From NCBI GenBank assembly GCA_017548075.1, contig JAFYNL010000012.1:1-64000 (forward strand): DNA of 64,000 nt, read 5' to 3'. The notes beneath the pieces are model-generated. The model worked only from the letters and a program-made list of their open reading frames with translations. It did no database searches and was not told where the DNA came from. Origin of the DNA: Bacteroidaceae bacterium. GTDB taxonomy: Bacteria > Bacteroidota > Bacteroidia > Bacteroidales > Bacteroidaceae. This document shows positions 1-8,175 of the stretch, piece by piece; position 1 is the first letter of the stretch, and each line of letters starts with the position of its first letter. Made by a program: the position numbers and the translations under genes.

Positions 1-1
1 C

Positions 2-67
2 ACCGTGGGCGGCCTGATCGTGGGCATCATCGCCTACTTCGGCTACAACTGGCTCACCTCCAAGGTT
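2..67 (+). pseudogene. ExbB/TolQ-family C-terminal fragment at a chimeric left edge
   Basis: Read in frame from base 2, the first ~66 bases encode a glycine-rich membrane helix (TVGGLIVGIIAYFGYNWLTSK) typical of the last transmembrane segment of MotA/TolQ/ExbB proton-channel proteins. The resemblance stops at about base 65, where the opposite strand becomes the 3' end of nqrA; beyond that the + frame is nonsense and stops near base 170. These bases are also visibly richer in GC than what follows. The family call is from memory of ExbB sequences. The abutment is probably an assembly or contig-end join, not a gene order. Confidence 0.45.
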
Positions 68-1386
68 TCCTTTCTGAGGATATCCAGTCCTTCGCGAACG
101 ATGCGCTGCAACTCGAGCTTCGAAGAGTCCACGAACTCTGCGATGGCGAAGTCCTCGGGAGCAACCTCGTAGATGCCCAAAGCTTCCTGACGGTCGATAT
201 CACCTGCGATAATCGACTTGATGAGATAGCCTGCATAGATGTCCATCGGGAAGACTTTGTCGTACTCTCCGCTCATAATCATATGACGTTCACCGCCTTT
301 GACGCGAGCATCGATGACGTATTCCTTCTTCTTACCAAAGAGCCAGCTAAAGTAGCTGCGATGTGTGCTGAAGGTGTTGAAACGAGGCATGATCCAACCC
401 AGCATTTCGTCGGCATGGTCGCCTTCAGGAATGACGTTCACTTCGGTTGCATGAGCACCCAGCCAACCCTCGGCAGAGGTCTTGAGGCCGGTCATCACAT
501 TACCGCTGATGATGCGTGCTCCCTCAGCATTTATCGTGCCTTCGAGCAGAGTGTTCAACTTCTGGCCGACCATCACCTTGTAGTACTTCGGCTCCTTCAC
601 CTCGCTACCTGCGAGAGCGATGGTGCGGGTGAAATCGACTGTACCGTTCTTCAGGAGACGACCAAGGAAGATGACTTCCTCAGCACCAAGCGTCCAAACC
701 ACTTCGCCTTTGTTGATGGGAGCGACATGATTGATTTGAACACCGACGTTTCCTGCAGGAGCGGGACCATCGAAGACGTTCACTTCACAGTCCTTTGCCT
801 CAGTCAGAGCCTTAGCGGTCTGCTTTGCGCTCACGCCAAGATAAACCTTTGCGAGCTTTGCCAGAGCGGAAAGACCTGCCTGGAACTCAGCCTCCTGACC
901 TTCAAGGACGTACTCAAAGTCCTGACTCAGCGGCATACTGTTGAACGCGCTCACAAAGATAGCCTTCGGAGCATCTTCAGGATTTGCCACAACATCATAG
1001 GGACGTTGACGCAGGAAAGCAAACAAACCGCTCTCCAACATGAGGGCTTTCACGTCGCCCTTAGTGTCGAACTGGCGTGCTTCCTGCTTGCCGTCAGCCT
1101 TCACACGGATACTCAGCAGTTTGCGACGGTCGCCGCGTTCCACCATGCTGACTGTTCCGCTGACAGGGCTCACGAACTTCACTTCGGGATGTAGCTTGTC
1201 CACAAACAAGGCATCCCCAGCCTTCACAGCATCTCCCTCCTTGACTACCACCTTAGGTTTCACGCCTGTAAAGTCATCGGGAACGAGTGCATACTCACCC
1301 GGACACTTTACCGTAGCGATTTCCTTCGTGGCTTTGCCCTTGAGATTGATGTCGAGGCCTTTGCGTAACTTGATTACTTTTGCCAT
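43..1386 (-). CDS. nqrA: Na+-translocating NADH:quinone reductase subunit A
   Basis: 447 residues starting MAKVIKLRKGLDINLKGKA, the usual NqrA opening. An upstream in-frame ATG at 1452 would add 22 unrelated residues, so the start at 1386 is preferred. NqrA is the cytoplasm-facing, quinone-associated subunit of the sodium-pumping NADH dehydrogenase and has no membrane segment, as here. It is normally the first gene of nqrABCDEF, so nqrB would be expected to the left of base 43. Instead the frame ends in an apparently foreign tail: after LDILRKE the last residues (TLEVSQL) come from the ExbB-like bases. The true C-terminus and the rest of the operon are therefore not in this window. Confidence 0.93.
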   Translation of the reverse strand: MAKVIKLRKGLDINLKGKATKEIATVKCPGEYALVPDDFTGVKPKVVVKEGDAVKAGDALFVDKLHPEVKFVSPVSGTVSMVERGDRRKLLSIRVKADGKQEARQFDTKGDVKALMLESGLFAFLRQRPYDVVANPEDAPKAIFVSAFNSMPLSQDFEYVLEGQEAEFQAGLSALAKLAKVYLGVSAKQTAKALTEAKDCEVNVFDGPAPAGNVGVQINHVAPINKGEVVWTLGAEEVIFLGRLLKNGTVDFTRTIALAGSEVKEPKYYKVMVGQKLNTLLEGTINAEGARIISGNVMTGLKTSAEGWLGAHATEVNVIPEGDHADEMLGWIMPRFNTFSTHRSYFSWLFGKKKEYVIDARVKGGERHMIMSGEYDKVFPMDIYAGYLIKSIIAGDIDRQEALGIYEVAPEDFAIAEFVDSSKLELQRIVREGLDILRKETLEVSQL

Positions 1387-1421
1387 ATCTGGAATAGTTA
1401 ATAAATGTTTTATTTCGCGCC

Positions 1422-1516
1422 GCAAAGATACAAATAAGTGAGCGAAAAACAAAAAGAAAACAGAAGTTTTTCTTTTTATTTCCAGACGAAAGCACCTTCA
1501 ACGCAGTCAAAGGTAC
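1422..1516 (-). repeat. 95-bp promoter-bearing intergenic repeat, copy 1
   Basis: This stretch aligns without gaps to 41407-41501, with 75 of 95 positions identical by my hand count. It begins next to the -7 element and includes the -33 element and the upstream region. A shorter related piece lies at about 41500-41530. Confidence 0.7.
1423..1453 (-). promoter_or_regulatory. Bacteroidetes-type promoter of nqrA
   Basis: On the - strand TTTG (1450-1453) is followed after 19 nt by TATCTTTG (1423-1430), the sigma-ABfr pattern TTTG-N19/21-TAnnTTTG. It lies about 37 bases before the nqrA start. It is inside a 95-bp repeat also found upstream of the cation exchanger at 41.4 kb. Confidence 0.7.
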
Positions 1517-1573
1517 AAAAAAGGGGAGAAAAACAGACTTAATGCAAGTTTTTAAGGAAAAAGACAACCGTCT

Positions 1574-3022
1574 TTATTTGTCAACAAGCATCTTCTTGCC
1601 GTCCACGATATAGATGCCTGCGGGCAAGTTTATCATCTCCTCGCCACACACATTCACATGTGCCACTTTGTGTCCTTGCAAGTTGTATATTGTCAGAGGA
1701 TGAGGTTTCTCTGATTTCAGCCGCAAGCCTCCACTAACAGCTTCCACGCTAAAATCATCATAAGTAAAGGCTTCTACGCCCACAATCTCGTCACTAAGCT
1801 TCACCCTCCAGATAACACTACTTGTGTGCTTGTTGGCATGTTTGGGGTCTTTTACATAAGGATTTACCTCGTCTGCCTTCACCCTTACGGTATTCGAGGT
1901 TTTCGTCGGGTCAAAGGCATCGTACCTCAATACCAGCTGACTCTCTGTCTCGCCTTCCAGTACCTTACCATTCAACAACCATTCAAAGTTTACTTTATTC
2001 GGAGACAGGCCTTTATAGTAGCGGGAAATATTGAAGGTTATCTCCTCCTCGTCCATTGTGACGGTCTTATCGGAAGGTTCATATTCAGCTATTACAGGCA
2101 CGCGGCTGTGCAGTTCCTCAATGATGGCTTCACGGCAGACAGGACAGAATTGCTTGTTCAGGTACTCCATCTCGCATGTTCCATTTACAGGCTTGTAGTA
2201 TTTGTCACCTTTTGTAGAACCACCTATCGGGAAGGCTCCCACGCCGCTATCCCCCCACCAATGCTTCCATTTTATGGTGTTGGAGTTGCTGTTGGCTGTC
2301 TGGTTGACATATTCACCCAAGTAGCCGTCGCCTGCAAAGTATTCGTCGGCCAGCGAAGCAAAGGTATGTCCGAACTCGTGTATGAAGATTTCCGAGGCGC
2401 TGTCGTGCATTGTGCATGTCAGATAACCACCTCCTGCCCCTCCATATTCCGTAGTATTGCACAGGATTCCAACCATCTGATAGTCAGGCATGAGGGCATT
2501 GAGCAGGTTGTATATCTTTGTCGAATTGTCGGGACAGGGAAGCCTGTGGATGTTGTACGAGTCGAAATGTATGCCGAAGTATGTGTCAACATTCTTGATA
2601 GGCATTGAAGAACCTTCTGGACAAACATAGACTCCGTTCCTTAGGACACCAGGATGGGAGATGCCAGCCTCGTTGGAGATGACCTCAATGGCATAGAGGT
2701 TGAACCATTTCCTATATTTGCTCATTGGAATCTTCTTGAACAGCGCATTATACAACTTCTTGGCATCCGACAGCAACTTCCTCTGCTGCGTGACCGTATA
2801 TCCGTCGCCCAGCAGCACAAAGTTAATGGCTTCCGGCCCGATATATTGTATTGTATCAATTGGGAAGTCCTGTCCCTCCTGTTCACGGAACTCGCTGGCC
2901 GACTTTCTCCTGCCCGGCTTTACGTCGTCGAAAGTGTTCACCATACATTGGGCATTTACTTCGGATGCAACCATGCCAAACAGCATCAAAGCTGCCAGAG
3001 TATATTTCTTCAATCGATTCAT
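1574..3022 (-). CDS. Secreted M64-family (IgA peptidase-like) zinc metallopeptidase
   Basis: 482 residues starting MNRLKKYTLAALMLFGMV, a clear signal peptide ending near VNAQ. An upstream ATG at 3193 would put 57 hydrophilic residues in front of it and is rejected. The zinc motif HEFGH lies at about residues 215-219 and continues HEFGHTFASLADEY, the HExxHxxxxxxxD pattern of M64. A central domain of about 100 residues resembles an Ig-like fold. The last ~65 residues (YNLQGHKV...LPAGIYIVDGKK) are a type IX secretion-like sorting tail. Expected to be surface or extracellular. Transcribed toward nqrA with about 190 bp between them. Substrate unknown; the family is named for IgA cleavage but most members are uncharacterised. 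Confidence 0.88.
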   Translation of the reverse strand: MNRLKKYTLAALMLFGMVASEVNAQCMVNTFDDVKPGRRKSASEFREQEGQDFPIDTIQYIGPEAINFVLLGDGYTVTQQRKLLSDAKKLYNALFKKIPMSKYRKWFNLYAIEVISNEAGISHPGVLRNGVYVCPEGSSMPIKNVDTYFGIHFDSYNIHRLPCPDNSTKIYNLLNALMPDYQMVGILCNTTEYGGAGGGYLTCTMHDSASEIFIHEFGHTFASLADEYFAGDGYLGEYVNQTANSNSNTIKWKHWWGDSGVGAFPIGGSTKGDKYYKPVNGTCEMEYLNKQFCPVCREAIIEELHSRVPVIAEYEPSDKTVTMDEEEITFNISRYYKGLSPNKVNFEWLLNGKVLEGETESQLVLRYDAFDPTKTSNTVRVKADEVNPYVKDPKHANKHTSSVIWRVKLSDEIVGVEAFTYDDFSVEAVSGGLRLKSEKPHPLTIYNLQGHKVAHVNVCGEEMINLPAGIYIVDGKKMLVDK

Positions 3023-3139
3023 TTGTGAGGCGTTTTTTGTTATTTCGGTTGCGAAGTTACAAATAATTAAGGAATGGGCATAGTAATTCGTTAGATTTTC
3101 CTTGGAAAGGAATGTTTTTTGATATTTTTCTTCATTAGG

Positions 3140-3173
3140 TTTGGGATTATTACAACTTTTTTGTTTAATTTTG
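3140..3173 (+). promoter_or_regulatory. Bacteroidetes-type promoter of the 3.2-3.5 kb RNA
   Basis: TTTG (3140-3143), a 22-nt spacer and TAATTTTG (3166-3173) match the sigma-ABfr consensus, with a predicted transcript start near 3180. No reading frame begins close by; the next gene starts at 3560. Confidence 0.55.
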
Positions 3174-3179
3174 CAGCAG

Positions 3180-3492
3180 ACAAAGCGAGTCACTTTGTGG
3201 CAAAGCAGCGTCTAATAATCTTAATGGAATCCTAAGGCTGAGCACTCCGTTTGTAAGGACGGCCAAAGGGAAAAGGACGTTTTCTAAACGTTACTATCTG
3301 TGTTCTCAAACTTAGCAACTTTGAAACTATGCACAGAGGTAATGCAACGAAGCGTCTGCGTGGGTGTATTATATCCTATCCCATATAATCACTCGGCGTG
3401 GGCTGGCTTGCGTTGCTTATCCTTGCACAGGGGGCAATGCTAAGGCCTGAGAACAGGGATAGGCGCGAAGAGATAACTCCCACGCCTTTTTT
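3180..3492 (+). ncRNA. Candidate structured non-coding RNA (6S-like or Bacteroidales-1-like?)
   Basis: The 537-bp gap between the M64 gene and the PH-domain gene holds a promoter, then about 310 bases of non-coding sequence ending in a terminator-like stem and T-run (3487-3492). Nested stems visible by eye are GCGTGGG (3358-3364) with CCCACGC (3479-3485), CCTATCCC (3375-3382) with GGGATAGG (3456-3463), and GCGTTGC (3410-3416) with GCAATGC (3434-3440). They form a long rod with internal bulges. A second GGCGTGGG (3395-3402) could pair with the same terminator arm. A 5' hairpin ACAAAG/CTTTGT starts near 3180. A long rod with promoter and terminator recalls 6S RNA or the Bacteroidales-1 motif, but I cannot confirm a family. 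tmRNA, RNase P and SRP hallmarks are absent. Confidence 0.5.
3479..3492 (+). terminator. 3' arm and T-run of the RNA's terminator
   Basis: CCCACGCC is followed by TTTTTT. The arm can pair with either of two upstream copies of GCGTGGG (3358-3364 or 3396-3402). Confidence 0.5.
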
Positions 3493-3559
3493 CATTTTCA
3501 TACACTGATACAATATGAACGCCAAATTGGGGAGCAGGAGGCAGATAACTAATTAAGCT

Positions 3560-4210
3560 ATGGGAAATTACACAAAAAGCCTAACCACTTCTAATTCGGA
3601 AAAGGTTATTATAGAAGCTAAGTTTAGCAAAGTCAGGTATTTCTATACAATAATAAGTTATGCGTTGTCATTGTTTTTTTTCATTGCACTATTAGGAGTT
3701 CGTGACAATTATGGAACTAATAGCGAAAGTATCTTTAGAGCAACAAGCGATGAGTTCATATATGGAGGAATTTTCTTTATGTATCCTTTTGTATTGGGCT
3801 GCATCAAATTGCGAGACATTCTATCACAAGAAGTAGCATTAACAAACAAAAGGTTAATAATCAAAACCGGAGCATCTGATAAAGACACACATGACTTGCC
3901 GATAAACATTATTCAGACAATACAAATCGAAGGCATGTCTTTATCTGTATATAGTCTGAATGGTTCTGTCGTGAATATTCATTACATAAAAAACATACAG
4001 CCACTACGAGAGGCAATCCAAGAAGTGTTGAACACAAAAGAGACACTAAGTAATTCTGAGCTACAGACGCAAGCCCTGCTAGGAATCTCTCAATTGAACT
4101 TTAAGAAAGAAAAAAGTGGTTGTATGGACGAGATTGCCACTTGGCTATTTTGGCTAGTCTTAGTTCCCTTGATGGGTGCCTTCTTTGGCATGTTTATTCA
4201 ATCAATTTAA
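3560..4210 (+). CDS. Bacterial PH-domain (YdbS/YdbT-like) membrane protein
   Basis: 216 residues. Two hydrophobic helices at about residues 27-47 and 70-85 precede a segment (EVALTNKRLIIKTG...NIIQTIQIEGMSLSVYS) with the pattern of bPH_2 domains, and a third helix lies at about 190-212. The PH-like domain is predicted to be cytoplasmic. Base composition and codon use are much more AT-rich than the neighbouring genes, which suggests foreign origin or low expression. It stands alone between the candidate RNA and a toxin-antitoxin pair. Function unknown; such domains are often envelope-associated, but nothing here fixes a role. Confidence 0.6.
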   Translation: MGNYTKSLTTSNSEKVIIEAKFSKVRYFYTIISYALSLFFFIALLGVRDNYGTNSESIFRATSDEFIYGGIFFMYPFVLGCIKLRDILSQEVALTNKRLIIKTGASDKDTHDLPINIIQTIQIEGMSLSVYSLNGSVVNIHYIKNIQPLREAIQEVLNTKETLSNSELQTQALLGISQLNFKKEKSGCMDEIATWLFWLVLVPLMGAFFGMFIQSI

Positions 4211-4346
4211 AAACATCCAAAAGCCCGACAGTAATGTGAATAAACTCAAAATGTTAAGCGAATCTGCTCAATGCACAAACGCTTTTGAGCCGAGTTGTTG
4301 TTAAAATATGAGCCGATTGCCAGGAGTAACTCAACTTTTTTCCTTT

Positions 4347-4381
4347 TTTGCATCGTGTTTGCAGAAAAAAGTGTACCTTTG
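4347..4381 (+). promoter_or_regulatory. Probable promoter of the ParE-type toxin-antitoxin pair
   Basis: TACCTTTG at 4374-4381 fits the -7 consensus, 24 bases before the antitoxin ATG. A TTTG at 4347-4350 is 23 nt upstream, slightly long for a -33 element. Confidence 0.45.
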
Positions 4382-4405
4382 CAATGAGAAACATGAATCT
4401 ATAGC

Positions 4406-4576
4406 ATGAAAATGGCAGAAGCAAATGAAGCATTAGTCGCCATTCTGAAGAAGAGCCACGAACAGGCAATGAGTGGTGAAGCGATTAAGATGGACGAAGC
4501 AGAACGTTTCATACAAGACAAGGTCTATGAACTTACAAGTCCTGTGGACGCCTATTGCGTTGCAGAGCCTTTCTGA
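4406..4576 (+). CDS. Small antitoxin of a ParE/RelE-type toxin-antitoxin pair
   Basis: A 56-residue frame, MKMAEANEALVAILKKSHEQ onward, charged and helical. The segment SGEAIKMDEAERFIQDKVYEL resembles the short antitoxin partners of ParE toxins in Bacteroidetes. It starts 24 bases after a TACCTTTG element and overlaps the toxin frame by 50 bases, so the two are surely co-transcribed and probably translationally coupled. It is identified mainly by position, since such antitoxins are poorly conserved. Confidence 0.65.
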   Translation: MKMAEANEALVAILKKSHEQAMSGEAIKMDEAERFIQDKVYELTSPVDAYCVAEPF

Positions 4577-4856
4577 GGTTTTAGAGTATACTTACACAGA
4601 ATTTGGCGAGCGACAACTTCGCAAGTTAGCTACTCAAATATATGCCGTCTGTAGTCGTCTTGCAACTTTTCCATTGTCTGGGAAACGAGAAATTGCGATT
4701 ACAAAAACAACAGGCATTGAGTATCGAAGCATTCTTGTCATCAAAGAAATCAAGCTGCTTTATACCATTTGTGATGATACCCTCTTTATTGAATTCGTAA
4801 AGAACACTCGAATGGACGATTCGACAATGCTTGCGAAACTAATCCCAAACAAATAG
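4527..4856 (+). CDS. ParE/RelE-superfamily toxin
   Basis: 109 residues from the ATG at 4527 (MNLQVLWTPIALQSL). A longer frame from 4473 would cover most of the antitoxin and is rejected. The pattern W-x-A...L-x-x-I/V-x-x-Y, then ...LATFPLSGKRE...YRSILVIKEIKLLYTICDDTLFIEFVKNTR, follows the ParE fold (two helices, then an antiparallel sheet), including the late Arg. ParE proteins inhibit gyrase while RelE relatives cut mRNA; sequence alone leaves this open. The 3' side runs into a repeat-rich gap. Confidence 0.75.
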   Translation: MNLQVLWTPIALQSLSEVLEYTYTEFGERQLRKLATQIYAVCSRLATFPLSGKREIAITKTTGIEYRSILVIKEIKLLYTICDDTLFIEFVKNTRMDDSTMLAKLIPNK

Positions 4857-5245
4857 GTTTGTCAGGAATTTGGAAATTTTTGACCTTCTGAGAATGGCTT
4901 ATTTGAGCGCGAGACGAGCGACGGACGAAAAGAATCGATTCTCAGAGGGGAAGGACATCTGCTGATAATCAGCAACTTAGCGTGTAAAATTTGTTTACGA
5001 AGGCAGAAAGACAGGGCAAAAAGGCGTGTTTTGAGGCCCAACTTCACTAGTGAAATCGGCAATTTTAACGTGTTAAGTTGGTAAACTTAACCTGTTATGT
5101 TTGCAAACAACCCTAGTTAAGTTTGAAATCAATCTGCTTCGAGACCTCAAACTTGACCTTTTACCAAAATCTTTACAAAATTTTTCGTCTTTTAACAATG
5201 GCTGTTTTCCGCACTTTTGTAAAGTTTTTTCCCTGCAAAGTTCTC
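4857..5245. other. Convergent intergenic gap with a long stem and 22-bp array A
   Basis: This 389-bp gap separates the ParE-type toxin from the LamG/GH43 gene. It holds an inverted repeat CCTTCTGAGAAT (4884-4895) / ATTCTCAGAGGG (4938-4949), one wobble pair and a 42-nt loop. A TTTTGAGGCC stretch lies near 5030-5040 and array A near 5067. I see no T-rich intrinsic terminator for either gene. Confidence 0.5.
5067..5116 (+). repeat. 22-bp-period array A
   Basis: Two units begin at 5067 (AACGTGTTAAGTTGG...) and 5089 (AACCTGTTATGTTTGCAAAC), exactly 22 bases apart. They are followed by ACCCTAG, which also flanks arrays E and F. It is one of six related arrays in the window. Confidence 0.7.
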
Positions 5246-7981
5246 TTATCGCTTCAAGGCTGGTCTGCCGTAAAGGTCGTAACTGTTGCCAGTTTCGGAA
5301 TCCCCATCAGTAATGATGATGCCTGAACGATTCAGGATCTTGCGGAAGGAAACCTTCGACTCAGAGCCCTTCGCATCTTGAAGCGACTTGATGCCTGTTA
5401 CATCAGGAAGCAACTTGAGGATCTGATACTCCTCTTCCGTAATAGGAATAACGGTTCCGTGTCGAGGCGTAAAGGCACCTTGAGTAGCTGTATTCTTGCG
5501 GAATGTGAACTGGAAGAGGTCTGGCGAAGAGCAGAATTGGTAGTGCCCATTCATGTAGCAATCGTACATAAGAATCCAGTCGTCGCTATTGATGAGACGG
5601 AAGATTCCTGCTCCCTCGACTGCCTCTGTGGTTTGCTGCAAAGTGCCTGAAGGGCTGCCCCATTGCGTGCCTTCCTGTCCTTCAGGAGCCGTCAGACTTG
5701 TGGCCGTCACTTGACAAATGCCTCCAGCACCTTCGTTCTTATAGAACGCATGATAGAGTCCGTCGTTCTCATTAAAGACGATATCCATATCTATGGTAGC
5801 TCCGCCTCTGTCGTAGAAGTAGATGGGCTCGCCTTCTAGGTCGGTAAAGTCCTCATTTGCATAGGCATAGAAGACTTTGTCGTAAGTAACTGTGCCGTCG
5901 TTTGTCAGGATAGAGAAGTAAACGAGGTACTTTCCTGCAACTGGATCGTAGATAGTTTCTGGAGCCCAAACGCGGGTAACATTAGCGAAATAAGTGCCTG
6001 CGTAGCGAGTTGGGAAGTGTACAGTGCTGCAAGTCCAGAAGACAAGATCGTCGGAACGCATCAGCACCATTCCTCTGTTACTGCTCCATCCGAGGGCACT
6101 TCGCATATCGGTAGCCACCATATAGAAGCGTCCATCCTCTCCCCTCAAGATATGCGGATCGCGAAGACCATTCATAACTGTGTTCCCTTCGGCATAGACA
6201 ACGGGTTTGCCATCGTTGATGACGGTATAATCATAGCCGTTATCGGAGAGAGCGTAATAAATGTTTTCGTTGTCGTTACTTGGGAAGAAGGCAAAGAGAT
6301 AGTGGGAATACGGGCTATCCTTCTGGTGAACATAGACATCGAAGGTCTTTGTGACGCTTTGTCCTCCGTTAGTCAGAGTGGCAGTAAGTGTGACATGAGT
6401 ACGAGTTTCCTCAGGCACACCAACGACTTTTCCTGCATCCGAAAGCAATTCCGTATTGTCGGATTGCCAAGTGATGGTAGAGCCGAAAGTGCCTTTCGAA
6501 GGCAGATCGACGCCTTCATAAAGGTTGTTGATACTGCTGGGAAGCGTCAAAGCCTCGAAGTCCATTTGGAGAGCCTCCTGAGTACTGAGGTTGTTCAAGG
6601 CCTCGGCATGAGCCGCCAGTTCGGCTATTTCATCGGAACTGATGGCAGTATTGTAGATGCAGAAGTCAGCATAAAGAGCGTCTTTGAGGTAAGCATCACC
6701 ATCATAGCAGCTCCTACCCAAGTAGTTCATCACAAGTCGATTCAGGTCTGCAGGTCGAGTTCTGAGGTTAGTATTCTGGTTCTTCCGTTGACCGTTCACA
6801 TAGAGAGAGCCTGTATTGCCGTCCTGAACATAGGTAACATTCACCCATTCCCCTTGAGCGATGGGCATAGCGGCAGAAACGCCACTCTCCCCACTCCAGT
6901 TTGTTGGCGAGATAGCATAGCGAGAATCCTTCGCACTCAAGAACAAATAACCTTGGCTGGAACTCTTGGCAAAGCACCAAATGAAGTTGCCGGCACCAGA
7001 GACGGAAGTAGTCTTGGGCACATAAAGTGTCGTACTTATCGAGAATGCCTCGTCGAGTTTGTTCACAGCTTTACCAAAGTTTTCGCCAAAATCGAAATAA
7101 CCATTCGAACCACCCAAGTCAAGTACAGGAGTCGAGCCAAAGTTCGTCAGTTCTGCTCCGTTCTTCAAAGTGCCCGTAAACTGGCCTTGAGCGTCAGTTA
7201 GAGATGTGAAGTCAAACAGGATGGGGAACGTCACATTCTCTGTTTCCTGCTGAGGACGGGCTTCGGAGAGCAGCTTCACTTCCGCGTCTGTGAGTGCTTT
7301 CGAGTAGATGCGGAAGTTATCCATCAAAGTGTTGGTCATATAGGCATCAGCCGCATAAGGCGAACGTCCCAACCAACTCTGGCTGATACTGGAAGCGAAA
7401 CTTGAAGGGCGAATGGAGGTCGAGACTGTTCCCTTCTTTGTTCCGTCAACATAAATGAAACAATCATTGCCGCTCTGAACTACTGTAACCGTGTGCCATT
7501 CCTCTTCGCGAAGCGCTTTTCCGGAGTAAGCCATATAGGCTGAAGAGTTCTTAATCTCGTAATACCAGTCGACGTTGCCAGCCTTATTGACAAGAGCAGA
7601 GTATTGTCCTGTTCCGTTTCCTATGGCCCAAGCCCAGCAATAACTGTTCAAAGAGTTGGGAACGCCTATATTTATATCTAATGAAATGGTGTAGTCGGCA
7701 CTAAGTTGGTTGAACACTTCGCGAGCCATCGCTGTGCCAAGATCCAAATAACCCTGGCTGTTTCCAGTTGAGAGGACTCGGTTTCCGTCGTCAAGAGTAA
7801 CGAAAGAGGCTGAGCCATTCAAGGTTGCAGAATAAGTTCCACTATCGTCACCATTGTTAGTAAAGCTGTAACTGACTAAGAGATTGCCAATCTCGTCAAC
7901 GGAATCTGCTGCTTTCATCGGCATAATCATGCTGGCAAAAAGAGCGCAGCAAAGCATTAGAGTAAGGTTTCTTTTATTCAT
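5246..7981 (-). CDS. Secreted multidomain GH43-like glycosidase with two LamG domains
   Basis: 911 residues with a signal peptide (MNKRNLTLMLCCALFASM...MKAAD). Order: LamG/concanavalin-like domain (about 35-245), a second LamG domain (about 255-460, related to the first), a bacterial Ig-like domain (about 470-555), then a five-bladed GH43-type propeller (about 560-870). The propeller is recognised from GLRDPHILRGEDGRFYMVAT, VWAPETIYDPVAGKYLVYFS and EAVEGAGIFR, where Asp and Glu sit as GH43 catalytic residues do. A short sorting-like tail ends YDLYGRPALKR. Likely cuts arabinan- or galactan-type glycans at the surface; LamG domains would bind carbohydrate. Subfamily and substrate cannot be assigned. 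Monocistronic. Confidence 0.82.
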   Translation of the reverse strand: MNKRNLTLMLCCALFASMIMPMKAADSVDEIGNLLVSYSFTNNGDDSGTYSATLNGSASFVTLDDGNRVLSTGNSQGYLDLGTAMAREVFNQLSADYTISLDINIGVPNSLNSYCWAWAIGNGTGQYSALVNKAGNVDWYYEIKNSSAYMAYSGKALREEEWHTVTVVQSGNDCFIYVDGTKKGTVSTSIRPSSFASSISQSWLGRSPYAADAYMTNTLMDNFRIYSKALTDAEVKLLSEARPQQETENVTFPILFDFTSLTDAQGQFTGTLKNGAELTNFGSTPVLDLGGSNGYFDFGENFGKAVNKLDEAFSISTTLYVPKTTSVSGAGNFIWCFAKSSSQGYLFLSAKDSRYAISPTNWSGESGVSAAMPIAQGEWVNVTYVQDGNTGSLYVNGQRKNQNTNLRTRPADLNRLVMNYLGRSCYDGDAYLKDALYADFCIYNTAISSDEIAELAAHAEALNNLSTQEALQMDFEALTLPSSINNLYEGVDLPSKGTFGSTITWQSDNTELLSDAGKVVGVPEETRTHVTLTATLTNGGQSVTKTFDVYVHQKDSPYSHYLFAFFPSNDNENIYYALSDNGYDYTVINDGKPVVYAEGNTVMNGLRDPHILRGEDGRFYMVATDMRSALGWSSNRGMVLMRSDDLVFWTCSTVHFPTRYAGTYFANVTRVWAPETIYDPVAGKYLVYFSILTNDGTVTYDKVFYAYANEDFTDLEGEPIYFYDRGGATIDMDIVFNENDGLYHAFYKNEGAGGICQVTATSLTAPEGQEGTQWGSPSGTLQQTTEAVEGAGIFRLINSDDWILMYDCYMNGHYQFCSSPDLFQFTFRKNTATQGAFTPRHGTVIPITEEEYQILKLLPDVTGIKSLQDAKGSESKVSFRKILNRSGIIITDGDSETGNSYDLYGRPALKR

Positions 7982-8020
7982 AATCGGCCTTCAAGGTATT
8001 AAAAAGATGTTTGTTGAGGG

Positions 8021-8028
8021 CAAAGATA
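8021..8028 (-). promoter_or_regulatory. -7 element upstream of the LamG/GH43 gene
   Basis: TATCTTTG on the - strand, 40 bases before the start at 7981. No -33 element at good spacing was found. Confidence 0.4.
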
Positions 8029-8082
8029 TGAAAATTTTCCAAATTCATACGAAAAAAATCGAACAAAGTTGTAATTCTTTTG

Positions 8083-8090
8083 TACCTTTG
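8083..8090 (+). promoter_or_regulatory. -7 element upstream of tamB
   Basis: TACCTTTG, with a predicted transcript start near 8097. No -33 match at normal spacing. It leaves room for only a short leader before the in-frame, anchor-like codons that begin at 8098. Confidence 0.45.
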
Positions 8091-8175
8091 TAGCTGAAAA
8101 CTACAAAACAGGTCGCTTATCAAAGCAACTAAATACATATTCCGTACCATCGTTAGTCTGCTGGCAGTCATCTAC

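Noticed and set aside
283..1194. A 303-codon + strand frame antisense to nqrA
   Set aside because: nqrA is unambiguous over the same bases and the antisense product has no recognisable features.
3180..3492. tmRNA, RNase P RNA or SRP RNA
   Set aside because: No CCA-ending acceptor or tag frame, no conserved RNase P core, and no SRP tetraloop pattern could be found.
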